NCBI GenBank assembly: GCA_029432795.1
Contig: JARNMJ010000048.1
Location: 1-35,236, forward strand
Reading direction: 5' to 3'
Source of the DNA: Pontiellaceae bacterium B12219
Lineage (GTDB): Bacteria > Verrucomicrobiota > Kiritimatiellia > Kiritimatiellales > Pontiellaceae
Length of the DNA stretch: 35,236 nucleotides
Part shown: piece by piece, positions 14,766 to 22,043 of the stretch
Layout: each line of letters begins with the position of its first letter
How positions within the stretch are numbered: position 1 is the first letter of the stretch
Notes under the pieces: generated by a model
What the model saw: the letters and a program-made list of their open reading frames with translations, nothing else
What the model was told of the DNA's origin: nothing
Database searches by the model: none
Made by a program: the position numbers and the translations under genes

Positions 14766-15727
14766 TACGGCAACCTCCCGATGCGTGTGAGTGACAGCAG
14801 TTGTTCCAGCCCGAGGAACAGAATACCCGCCAAAATCCAGCCTTTGGAGGTTTCTTCAAACCGGGTAAACCGTTCGACTTCTATTTCGGTTTTTTCAAGC
14901 AGATCGATTTCGTCGTACACCGCCTCGAGGGTTTCAAGATCCTTGGCACGGTAAAATTTGGCGTTGGTGGTTTCGGCAATTTTTTTTAGCGAATCTTCAT
15001 CCACTTCCTGCCGCTGCATAAAGAATCCAGTTCGGGCTCCGCCGGCCCCGATGGTGTAGATTTTGATACCGAGTGCTTCCGCGGCACTGGCCGCATTTTC
15101 CGGTGCGAGTGTGCCGTGGTTGTTGGCGCCGTCGGTCAGCAGAATGATGACTTTGCTTTTGGCTTCGCTTTCGCGCAGGCGGTTGATGGCGGAGGCGATC
15201 CCGTCGCCGATGGCGGTCCGATTGCCATCGAGCATGCCGGTGTGCAGGCCTTCCATGCGTTGGTTCAGCCAGCCGTGGTCCAGCGTGAGCGGAGCAACGG
15301 CGTAGGGCAGGGTGGCAAAGGCCACGATGCCAATCCGGTCGTCCGGCCGGTTTTCGAGGAAACGGGTAATCACTTCTTTGGATGCCTCCAGGCGGCTCAT
15401 GCGTTTGCCGAATTTCTGGAAATCCTGTGTGTCCATCGATCCCGAAAGGTCAACCAGCAGGATAATGTCTACGGCTTCAGTGCGCACCCGGCTGTCGTCC
15501 AGTCCCCGCTGCGGACGGGCCAGAGCCACAATCAGGCAGATGAGGCCGAGCGTGTAAAAGATCGGGAGAATGGGCTGCAGGCGCACGCGCCAGCTGACAG
15601 GCAGCCCTTTAAGCACGTTGCTGTTGCTGAACTGCATCGACTGTTTCCGTACCATAAACAGCCGAAGCCACAGCAGGACCGGAATCAGCAGGAGCAGTAA
15701 TAGAAAATATGGATGAGCCAAATGCAT
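14765..15727 (-). CDS. batA: BatA: VWA-domain membrane protein
   Basis: 320 residues with the same plan as BatB: N-terminal helix (YFLLLLLLIPVLLWLRLF), second helix (ILPIFYTLGLICLIVALA), VWA domain with MIDAS D93-x-S95-x-S97 (VDLSGSM), T in NRTAIGD and D in LTDGANN, and a C-terminal helix (GWILAGILFLGLEQLL). The conserved ALARPQRG before the VWA domain is typical. The gene lies 105 nt after the lipoprotein gene; that gap holds an imperfect hairpin. TAATG overlap with batB. Confidence 0.93.
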   Translation of the reverse strand: MHLAHPYFLLLLLLIPVLLWLRLFMVRKQSMQFSNSNVLKGLPVSWRVRLQPILPIFYTLGLICLIVALARPQRGLDDSRVRTEAVDIILLVDLSGSMDTQDFQKFGKRMSRLEASKEVITRFLENRPDDRIGIVAFATLPYAVAPLTLDHGWLNQRMEGLHTGMLDGNRTAIGDGIASAINRLRESEAKSKVIILLTDGANNHGTLAPENAASAAEALGIKIYTIGAGGARTGFFMQRQEVDEDSLKKIAETTNAKFYRAKDLETLEAVYDEIDLLEKTEIEVERFTRFEETSKGWILAGILFLGLEQLLSLTRIGRLP

Positions 15728-15759
15728 TAGGAATTACCAAGTTCCGATTTTTTATTTGG

Positions 15760-15834
15760 AACCGCGAAGGAACGCAAAGAACGCATAGATTTCCGTTCTT
15801 CTGGTTTTTGCGTTTGCTGTGTTCTTTTGCGGTT
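15760..15834. repeat. Imperfect long hairpin of reiterated words at the lipoprotein/batA junction
   Basis: A 26-nt left arm (15760-15785, containing AACGCAAAG then AACGCATAG) matches the reverse complement of a right arm (15809-15834) at about 20 of 26 positions. The right arm touches the stop codon of the lipoprotein gene. It could form an intra-operon stem-loop. Confidence 0.8.
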
Positions 15835-16813
15835 AATCATTATTTTGTTTTTCCGTGGTTTTCGTTTCTTCGACAAACTGTCTGGTGGTTGAGAAGGCAG
15901 ATTCCATGGTGGTTCGGTCGGGGTGTCCTTTGGCGAATTTTACCATGTCGGCCTGTCGCATGAATTCCTGAAGAATATTGCGTTGTGAGCCATTCAGTTC
16001 AGGGGATTTGCTGAGTTCTTCAATGATCTCTTCAGTGGTCTCATCCGGAGCATTCAGTTTAAAGCGGCCTTCGAGGTAGGAACGGAGAATCAGTGAAAGT
16101 TCGGTATAGAACGGATTGCACTCATCCTTTTCGAGTAAGCCTTTGTTTTTGAGGGCTTCCAGAGCCTGGAGCGCAAGGGTATGCGGAGGAACCGGTGGAG
16201 CTTTCGGGATCAGCGTTTCGCGGTTTTTCCAAAGCTTGGAAGTAATCAGGCCAATCAAAAAGGCAATGGCGGCCGTGCCGAGCACAAACCAGATCCATTG
16301 AGGAATCCGGCCAGGCAGTTTCTGCATGCCTTTAATGTCGGCGATTTGAGAGGTCGCATCGTCTCCGAGCGAACTTTCAACCTGCAGGGTGATACTCGGG
16401 AAATTGGTGGTGAAGGTCTGGTCGCCCAGTGCGCAGGAAATCATGCCGGTGGTTACCAGATGTTCGCCGAGCCGGAATGAGGTGATGGAATAGCGGCTTT
16501 CGGATTGGACGAGAGCATCCTCGCGCGGAATATTTTCCCAATCTCTGGAAAGCAGCACCACGTCTTTTTCTCTTCCGATTTCCGGGAGGGTCAAAATTCC
16601 ATTGGTTGGAAAGTAGGCGGTAACAACCAGCTCAACCGGATCGCCCAGTCGGATGGTTTCGCGGTCGACCGAATACTCTACGGTCAGCTGATTCTGCGGA
16701 TAAACCTTCTGTTCCTCTGGTTTGCAACCCATCAACAGTAGGAGGAGAAGCCATGGAGCAACACGGATGAACGCGGATTTATTAAAAGCTGATCTGTGTT
16801 TTTCTGTGCTCAT
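15833..16813 (-). CDS. Lipoprotein with BatD-like beta domain and DUF4381-like tail
   Basis: 326 residues. Lipobox LMGC gives a lipidated C30 after an unusually long lead (MSTEKHRSAFNKSAFIRVAP) encoded by a repeat tract. A beta-rich domain follows (VEYSVDRETIRLGDPVELVV ... LPEIG), then one membrane helix (WIWFVLGTAAIAFLIGLI, about 173-190) and a cytoplasmic helical region (FYTELSLILRSYLEGRF, then MVKFAKGHPD) like DUF4381/BatD C-terminal parts. A lipoprotein anchor plus a TM helix is odd, so the Cys may instead simply follow an ordinary signal. No Shine-Dalgarno is clear before the ATG. Member of the MoxR/Bat operon; role inferred from context. Confidence 0.75.
   Translation of the reverse strand: MSTEKHRSAFNKSAFIRVAPWLLLLLLMGCKPEEQKVYPQNQLTVEYSVDRETIRLGDPVELVVTAYFPTNGILTLPEIGREKDVVLLSRDWENIPREDALVQSESRYSITSFRLGEHLVTTGMISCALGDQTFTTNFPSITLQVESSLGDDATSQIADIKGMQKLPGRIPQWIWFVLGTAAIAFLIGLITSKLWKNRETLIPKAPPVPPHTLALQALEALKNKGLLEKDECNPFYTELSLILRSYLEGRFKLNAPDETTEEIIEELSKSPELNGSQRNILQEFMRQADMVKFAKGHPDRTTMESAFSTTRQFVEETKTTEKQNND
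16227..16241. repeat. TTCCA-N5-TGGAA palindrome, copy 10 (in lipoprotein gene)
   Basis: TTCCAAAGCTTGGAA; coding strand reads S-K-L-W-K just after the membrane helix. Confidence 0.9.
16597..16611. repeat. TTCCA-N5-TGGAA palindrome, copy 11 (in lipoprotein gene)
   Basis: TTCCATTGGTTGGAA; coding strand reads F-P-T-N-G-I. Confidence 0.9.
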
Positions 16814-16821
16814 CGGTGGTT
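16760..16821. repeat. Inverted reiterated-word tract at the DUF58/lipoprotein junction
   Basis: Left part ACACGGATGAACGCGGAT (about 16761-16778) and right part of the type GATCTGTG...CTGTGCTCATCGGTG are imperfect reverse complements. The tract encodes the first 18 or so residues of the lipoprotein and covers its start codon. Confidence 0.75.
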
Positions 16822-17707
16822 ATCGTCGTTGCGCGCGTTGGCGGAAAAATTTGATGAATTGTTTGTCGTAGGGTTCTCCGGCAAAAAGGCGAATGGTGTC
16901 GATGCCGGCTTTGCGGTGCAGCTCGTCGATTTCCTCAGCCCGGCGGGTTTGTTCAATGCCCAGCTGGGTGCGTACTTTTTTGCTGGAGGTGTCCACCAGT
17001 ACCGTTTCGCCGGTCTCAGCATCGTGCCAGTTGATGAGGCCGATGTCCGGCCAGGCAATTTCCCGTTTGTCGCCAATGATTACGCTGATGAGGTCGTGAC
17101 GGCGCGCTGAGATTTTCAGCAGCTTTTCATAGGCATCATTAAACATGAAATCCGAAATCAGGAAGGTTACATTCTTACGGGTGCTGATGTGGTTGAGGTA
17201 GTCCAGTGCCGGTGCGGCGTTGGTGCCTTTACCTCTCGGTTTGTGCGAGAGCATTTCGCGCACCAGACGCAGCACATGGCGTGTGCCTTTTTTCGGTGGA
17301 ATATATTTTTCAACGTCTTCCGAAAAAAGAATCAATCCGATCCGATCGTTGTTGCGAATGGCCGAAAAAGCGAGAACCGCGGCGACTTCCGCCGCCAGAT
17401 CACGTTTCATCTGAGTTCCGCTGCCGAAGAGGTTGGATGCTGAAATATCGACCACCAGCATGACAGTCATCTCGCGCTCTTCCACAAATTTTTTGATGTG
17501 CGGCGAGCCGGAGCGGGCGGTTACATTCCAGTCGATGGTGCGGATGTCGTCGCCGGGAACGTATTCCCGAACTTCATCGAATTCCATACCGCGCCCTTTA
17601 AAGGTGGAATGGTACTGCCCGGCAAATACGTCGTTCACGGCGTGCTTCGTCGTGATCTGTATTCGCCTGACTTTTTTCAGCAGTTCTTTATGGCTAATTT
17701 CGTTCAT
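16820..17707 (-). CDS. DUF58 domain protein
   Basis: 295 residues with the DUF58 signature EYVPGDDIRTIDWNVTAR at about 49-65. A VWA-like fold follows (LVVDISASNLFG, FSEDVEKYIPP, FLISDFMF), a degenerate MIDAS typical of the family. No membrane segment. DUF58 proteins are nearly always next to moxR and are thought to work with that AAA+ chaperone. It lies between moxR and the bat genes here. Good start at MNEISHKELL. Confidence 0.92.
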   Translation of the reverse strand: MNEISHKELLKKVRRIQITTKHAVNDVFAGQYHSTFKGRGMEFDEVREYVPGDDIRTIDWNVTARSGSPHIKKFVEEREMTVMLVVDISASNLFGSGTQMKRDLAAEVAAVLAFSAIRNNDRIGLILFSEDVEKYIPPKKGTRHVLRLVREMLSHKPRGKGTNAAPALDYLNHISTRKNVTFLISDFMFNDAYEKLLKISARRHDLISVIIGDKREIAWPDIGLINWHDAETGETVLVDTSSKKVRTQLGIEQTRRAEEIDELHRKAGIDTIRLFAGEPYDKQFIKFFRQRAQRR

Positions 17708-17720
17708 GGAATGAAGGCAG

Positions 17721-17779
17721 CGGTCGGAAGGTCAAAGGTCGAAGGTCAGGTGACTTACGATCTTTAGACTTTTGACCAT
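17721..17779. repeat. Heptamer array (AAGGTCA-like) at the moxR/DUF58 junction
   Basis: AAGGTCA, AAGGTCG, AAGGTCA at 17728-17748, with a degenerate unit before, and a loose inverse arm GACTTTTGACC at about 17767-17777. The tract fills the 73-bp gap between the two genes. Confidence 0.82.
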
Positions 17780-17780
17780 G

Positions 17781-18767
17781 TTAAGGAACCGGGATTTCGG
17801 AGAGAATCTTTTCAATAATATCTTCGGAGGTCAGCTCTTCGGCTTCGGCTTCGTAGGAAACGATGACGCGGTGACGCAGGACATCGGGGGCAATTGATTT
17901 TACATCCTGCGGAGTTACATAGCCGCGGCCCTGCATGAAGGCGTGAGCCCGTGCGCCCATGGTCAGATTAATGGTGGCGCGTGGAGAGGCTCCGTATTGC
18001 AGATAGTCCTTGATATCGAGGTTATACTTTTCGGGTTCGCGGGTGGCGAATACGATGCTGAGTATGTAGTCCTTGATTTTTTCATCGATGTAAATTTCAT
18101 CCACAATTTCGCGGGCTTTCAGGATTTCATCGGGATGCAGCACGGATTTGATTTCAATTTCGGTATTGGAGTGCGCCATGCGGTCGAGGATGCGGCGCTC
18201 TTCTTCAAGGGTCGGATAGCCGACTTTGAGCTTGAGCATAAAACGGTCGACCTGCGCTTCGGGAAGCGGATACGTGCCTTCCTGCTCAATCGGGTTTTCC
18301 GTGGCCATCACAAGAAAGGGCTTCGGCAGTTTAAAGGTTTCATCGCCGATTGTGACCTGTTTTTCCTGCATGGCTTCGAGCAGGGCGCTCTGTACTTTCG
18401 CCGGGGCGCGGTTGATTTCGTCGGCCAGAATGATGTTTGCAAAAACGGGTCCTTTTTTAATGATGAAATCGCCGTCTTTCTGATTATAGATCAGGGTGCC
18501 GATGATGTCGGCCGGAAGAAGGTCGGGCGTGAACTGAATGCGTTGAAATGTGGTATCGAGTGCTTGGGCAAGTGTGTTGATGGTGAGGGTTTTAGCCAGT
18601 CCCGGAACGCCTTCCAGCAATACGTGTCCATTAGCCAGCATGCTGATGATCAGTCGGTCGATCAAATATTCCTGACCCACAATCACCTTTGCAATTTCAG
18701 TTTTAAGGGTGGGGACAAATGCACTTTGCTCGCGCACTTTCTGATTAATTACTTCGATTCCCGCCAT
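17781..18767 (-). CDS. moxR: MoxR-family AAA+ ATPase
   Basis: 328 residues. Walker A GVPGLAKT (53-60), Walker B IILADEINRAP (D116, E117), sensor 1 region VMATENPIEQEGTYPLPEAQ, and the arginine-finger region VDRFMLKLK; the C-terminal lid has GASPRATINL. MoxR ATPases act as chaperone-like remodelers, here presumably of the VWA proteins BatA/BatB. AGGAG precedes the ATG and overlaps the stop codon of the 19-codon ORF upstream. Length normal for the family. Confidence 0.96.
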   Translation of the reverse strand: MAGIEVINQKVREQSAFVPTLKTEIAKVIVGQEYLIDRLIISMLANGHVLLEGVPGLAKTLTINTLAQALDTTFQRIQFTPDLLPADIIGTLIYNQKDGDFIIKKGPVFANIILADEINRAPAKVQSALLEAMQEKQVTIGDETFKLPKPFLVMATENPIEQEGTYPLPEAQVDRFMLKLKVGYPTLEEERRILDRMAHSNTEIEIKSVLHPDEILKAREIVDEIYIDEKIKDYILSIVFATREPEKYNLDIKDYLQYGASPRATINLTMGARAHAFMQGRGYVTPQDVKSIAPDVLRHRVIVSYEAEAEELTSEDIIEKILSEIPVP

Positions 18768-18779
18768 AGTTCTTAACTC

Positions 18780-18839
18780 CTATTTAAAAAAGTTGATGGG
18801 AACTTCGACCGCAGCCTTCGGCGTGCGTTCAAAATTCAT
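18780..18839 (-). CDS. 19-residue ORF between trmL and moxR
   Basis: MNFERTPKAAVEVPINFFK; its ATG overlaps the trmL stop (ATGA) and its TAG is part of the moxR ribosome-binding site. It may be a coupling peptide. The pattern R-x-P-K-A-A-V-E-V-P-I-x-F resembles the start of a PilZ domain, so a remnant of a lost PilZ gene is also possible (weak inference). Confidence 0.4.
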   Translation of the reverse strand: MNFERTPKAAVEVPINFFK

Positions 18840-19288
18840 CGGTTAATTTGACGCAGGGCTTCGTAAAGCGTAATGGACGTGCAATTTGACAAATTCAGCG
18901 AGCGTACGCAATCGAGTTTTATCGGGATATTCAAGATCTGATCAGTCGGTTGTGCGTCAATGATTTTGTCGGACAGCCCAAAGGTTTCGTTGCCGAAAAT
19001 CAGATAGTCTCCCGGTTGAAATTCGGCATCGTAGTATTTCCGTTTTCCGGCAGTGGAAAAGAAGTATTTCCGACCGGCTGGATTTTTTTCCAGGAAGGTA
19101 TCGAAATCGGGATGAACGGAAATATCAACGGAATCCCAGTAGTCGAGTCCGGCCCGGCGCACAGCTTTTTCGGAGATATCGAATCCGAGCGGTTCAATGA
19201 GGTGCAGCCGGGACCCGGTGGCAGCGCAGAGCCGGGAAATGTTTCCGGTGTTCGGAGGAATGGAAGGCTCAACCAGAACAATGTTCAT
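18836..19288 (-). CDS. trmL: tRNA (cytidine/uridine-34 2'-O) methyltransferase TrmL, SPOUT family
   Basis: 150 residues from the ATG at 19288, the position of the family N terminus MNIVLVEPSIPPNTGNISRL. Motifs: AATGSRLHLIEPLGF, DYWDS, FGNETFGLS and the knot-forming C terminus RSLNLSNCTSITLYEALRQ. Methylates the wobble ribose of certain leucine tRNAs with S-adenosylmethionine. A longer in-frame upstream extension exists but is not supported; the likely ribosome site GGAAG lies inside palindrome copy 12. It appears to head the moxR/bat run, with an ATGA overlap to the small ORF. Confidence 0.93.
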   Translation of the reverse strand: MNIVLVEPSIPPNTGNISRLCAATGSRLHLIEPLGFDISEKAVRRAGLDYWDSVDISVHPDFDTFLEKNPAGRKYFFSTAGKRKYYDAEFQPGDYLIFGNETFGLSDKIIDAQPTDQILNIPIKLDCVRSLNLSNCTSITLYEALRQINR

Positions 19289-19294
19289 GGGGAC

Positions 19295-19309
19295 TTCCAG
19301 CCACTGGAA
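19295..19309. repeat. TTCCA-N5-TGGAA palindrome, copy 12 (5' leader of trmL)
   Basis: TTCCAGCCACTGGAA; ends 7 nt upstream of the trmL ATG, so its TGGAA half on the minus strand supplies the purine-rich ribosome-binding sequence. Confidence 0.9.
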
Positions 19310-19611
19310 GTCGAGCTCTACCCGCTTCCGGTCTGAAAAACGCATCTGTTCATTCTTTTTCATGAACGGCAGAGAATAGCAAAGCCTGCGCGTGCGGGAA
19401 GTCTGGGGAACTAAAAAATGGTCAGGGTTGGAGTGTGTTTCAGTCATTTTTCATGCTGATCACCATCCATCTGTGCGAAGGGGGGGGCATTGAGACTGCG
19501 GTTGAGCCGGTCTGTGCCGACAGGCCTGCCTTCCTTGTTGTCAATGAAATAAGTTTGGGGAAGCGGACGGGAACGAGTGTCGGAACTCGTTTTCACGCCC
19601 GCTCTGAGTGC

Positions 19612-19643
19612 AAAAAAGGGAACGCCGGTAAGCCGGCGGTTCC
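19612..19643 (-). terminator. Rho-independent terminator of the sulfatase gene
   Basis: On the minus strand, GGAACCGCCGG pairs with CCGGCGTTCC around a 4-nt loop and is followed by six T residues. It starts 15 nt after the sulfatase stop. Confidence 0.9.
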
Positions 19644-19657
19644 AATGCGGTATCTGT

Positions 19658-21223
19658 TCAGTTCGAACGGGCTGCGTTTCGCAGTTGTTCTTCGATCTTG
19701 CTGAGGTTGAAGGAACCGGGGGATTGGCTCGGCGGGAAGTCGATGAACGACTGAAGAAATTCGCCCGCGAGAACCTGCATTGGAACGAGGACGTAAACGC
19801 GGTCGATATACCAGTCCCAGTATGTATTTGAGTTTTCCTGTGCTTTTTCGAATGGATCTCTTCGCAGGTTGAACAGGTACGGGATACGCAGCTCAATGAA
19901 CGGTTCCTGCCAAACTCCGAGCTGTTTTCCGCGGTTCGCCAGAAATACGGCTTTCCACGGCTGGTATCGGATGGCGACAATCTGGCCGTCGTCGTTTACA
20001 TACCAGAACTCATTCCGGGGAGATTCTTCGGTTTTTCCCATCAGATAGTCCAGCTGGTTGTAGCCGTCCAGGTGTTGTTTATATGTTCGTCCGATGGCCT
20101 GGAACGTGCCGTCGAGCAGTTGCTGTTTGATGGAGTCATCGCCGGCGGCGGCTGCAAAGGTCGGCAGCCAGTCTTCGTGGGAAACAATTCCGTTAAGCGT
20201 TTTATTTGCGGGAAAATGACCGGGCCAGCGGATAAAGGACGGTACACGATAGGCCCCTTCCCAGTTGGAGTTTTTCTCGCCACGGAAGGGCGTCGTTCCG
20301 GCATCGGGCCAGGTGTTGTAGTGCGGACCGTTATCGGTGGAGTACTGGACGATGGTATTGTCGGCGATGCCCAATTCATCGAGCAGAGTGAGGAGTTCGC
20401 CGACGTGCATATCATGTTCGACCATGCCGTCGCCATATTCATCCTGACCGGAGATACCCCGGTGCTCGTCTTTGACATGGGTGCGGAAATGCATGCGCGT
20501 TCCGTTCCACCAGCAGAAGAAGGGCTTGCCGGCCGAGACCTGCCGGATGATGAAGTCCTTTGCTGCGGCCAGAGTTTCCTCATCAACGGTTTCCATTCGT
20601 TTTTTCGTCAGTGGTCCGGTGTCTTCAATGGTTTGTGTTCCGTCCGCATTGGCGTAGGATTTGATCACGCCTCGGGGACCGAATTTCTCGCCGAAGGTCT
20701 GGCCATCTTTCAGGAGCATATCGGAGGGATAGTCTTCGTGCTCGGGTTCTTCTTCGGCATTGAGATGGTAGAGGTTCCCGAAGAACTCGTCGAAGCCGTG
20801 GTTGGTGGGAAGATGTTCATCGAGATCGCCCTGATGATTTTTGCCGAACTGTCCGGTGGCATAGCCAAGGGACTTCATGACTGCAGCCATGGTTACATCC
20901 TTTTCCATCCAGCCCTCTTTCGCGCCGGGCATGCCGACCTTGGTCATGCCGGTGCGTACGGGAACACAGCCGCCGATAAAGGCCGCGCGGCCCGCGGTGC
21001 AGGATTGCTGGGCATAGTAGTCGGTGAAGGACAGTCCTTCGTTGGCAATACGGTCAATATTGGGGGTTTTATAGCCCATCATTCCGCGGTTGTTGTGGCT
21101 GATATTCCAGATGCCGATATCATCGCCCCAAATGACGAGGATGTTGGGCTTGTCGGTTTGTGCGGTTCCAAACATTGGAACGAGTGCTGTGATCAGGCAC
21201 AGCGCAGCTAGTCGTACATTCAT
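19658..21223 (-). CDS. Secreted sulfatase (arylsulfatase type, formylglycine family S1)
   Basis: 521 residues: signal peptide (MNVRLAALCLITALVPMFGTAQ), then the sulfatase N-terminal metal pair DD at 34-35 (VIWGDDIGIWN). The activation motif is C75-T-A-G-R79, the Ala variant of CxPxR, followed by PVRTGMTKVG. Other motifs: FGKNHQGDLDEHLPT, STDNGPHYNTW (second metal site) and FRGEKNSNWEGAYRVP. The Cys would be oxidised to formylglycine by a maturase not encoded in this window. It hydrolyses sulfate esters, likely on an organic or polysaccharide substrate; substrate not inferable. AGGAGG precedes the ATG. Palindrome copy 13 is in the signal-peptide codons. A terminator follows. Confidence 0.94.
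   Translation of the reverse strand: MNVRLAALCLITALVPMFGTAQTDKPNILVIWGDDIGIWNISHNNRGMMGYKTPNIDRIANEGLSFTDYYAQQSCTAGRAAFIGGCVPVRTGMTKVGMPGAKEGWMEKDVTMAAVMKSLGYATGQFGKNHQGDLDEHLPTNHGFDEFFGNLYHLNAEEEPEHEDYPSDMLLKDGQTFGEKFGPRGVIKSYANADGTQTIEDTGPLTKKRMETVDEETLAAAKDFIIRQVSAGKPFFCWWNGTRMHFRTHVKDEHRGISGQDEYGDGMVEHDMHVGELLTLLDELGIADNTIVQYSTDNGPHYNTWPDAGTTPFRGEKNSNWEGAYRVPSFIRWPGHFPANKTLNGIVSHEDWLPTFAAAAGDDSIKQQLLDGTFQAIGRTYKQHLDGYNQLDYLMGKTEESPRNEFWYVNDDGQIVAIRYQPWKAVFLANRGKQLGVWQEPFIELRIPYLFNLRRDPFEKAQENSNTYWDWYIDRVYVLVPMQVLAGEFLQSFIDFPPSQSPGSFNLSKIEEQLRNAARSN
21166..21180. repeat. TTCCA-N5-TGGAA palindrome, copy 13 (in sulfatase signal peptide)
   Basis: Coding strand reads V-P-M-F-G-T. Confidence 0.9.
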
Positions 21224-21354
21224 CCGTCTACCTCCTGTTTTTATGTCTGCTTAGTCAAAGTACGGTTGATGCATCTCATCCTTACAGAAAAATGAGTTTA
21301 ATTTGATGAGACTCTGACGGCAATTGCAAACGGGATGAAAGATTTTGCTGTTTT

Positions 21355-22041
21355 TTAGAACCCTGCGGTAAAACTGGCATATAAACCGATGCCATCGACA
21401 TTCGAGCTTCCACCAACTTCGGTAAAATCGAGATTGGCCCATGAACCGCGGACGCTCATACCGAGCATACCTTTTTCAACGACACGGAATTCGATGCCGG
21501 CGCGGGCATAAAGACCGAGTCCGAAGGCGGATTCATCGTCGGATTCGGTTGTGCTGCTGTCGCTATAGGTTCGATCGGATTGATACATCGCGAAGGTCAT
21601 GGTGGGGCCGGCACCGGCAAAGATTCGAACGGTATCGGTTTTTGTAAGGAACAGGTTCATGTAGGGGCCGCCGGCGAGATCGAACATCCACATGGAAGTG
21701 GAGAGGCTGATGTAGGCACCGCCTCCGCCGAGGTAGGCATAGTTCACATCGTCGAAGCGGAATCCGAGCAGGAAGGTGGCTTCCAGTCCATACTGGAACC
21801 GCTCTCCCCGCGGGAGGGTGGTCCAGGCTCCGCCCACCTGGGGGATGAGTGAAAGGTCCACTTCTGCCGGTTCAGCGCTATCCGGCGGAGTGAATTTCAG
21901 GTTCTGATACTGCACGGCTCCCAGCAGACCGGACACCGTGAAGTTTTCTTCCCATACATCGTATTTATGAAACTGCGCCCACGTGCTTGATGCTGTGAGG
22001 ATGAAGAGAACGGTCGTAAAGACTATGGAATTACGGCGCAT
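21355..22041 (-). CDS. Outer-membrane beta-barrel-like protein in RND operon
   Basis: 228 residues: signal peptide (VFTTVLFILTASSTWAQ), alternating hydrophobic strands rich in Gly, Tyr and aromatic residues (YGLEATFLLGFRFDDVNYAYL, GLYARAGIEFRV) and a C-terminal Phe (ASFTAGF), as in OmpA-like or OmpW-like barrels. It begins 2 nt after the RND pump stop, so it is co-translated with the pump. It is not a TolC-type channel: too short and without the coiled-coil repeats. Role in the pump unknown. Confidence 0.78.
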   Translation of the reverse strand: MRRNSIVFTTVLFILTASSTWAQFHKYDVWEENFTVSGLLGAVQYQNLKFTPPDSAEPAEVDLSLIPQVGGAWTTLPRGERFQYGLEATFLLGFRFDDVNYAYLGGGGAYISLSTSMWMFDLAGGPYMNLFLTKTDTVRIFAGAGPTMTFAMYQSDRTYSDSSTTESDDESAFGLGLYARAGIEFRVVEKGMLGMSVRGSWANLDFTEVGGSSNVDGIGLYASFTAGF

Positions 22042-22043
22042 GA

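Larger units (their letters stand above)
19289..19657. other. Gene-free interval between trmL and the sulfatase
   Basis: Holds the sulfatase terminator (19612-19643), palindrome copy 12 at its left end, and presumably the promoter for trmL/moxR. I see no convincing gene. The in-frame extension of trmL through this stretch has no family support. Confidence 0.55.

Noticed and set aside
19289-19447. N-terminal extension of TrmL by 53 residues
   Set aside because: The family starts at MNIVLVEP, and the extension runs through the iterated palindrome.
20072-21211. 379-codon plus-strand ORF
   Set aside because: Antisense shadow of the sulfatase, whose motifs are intact.
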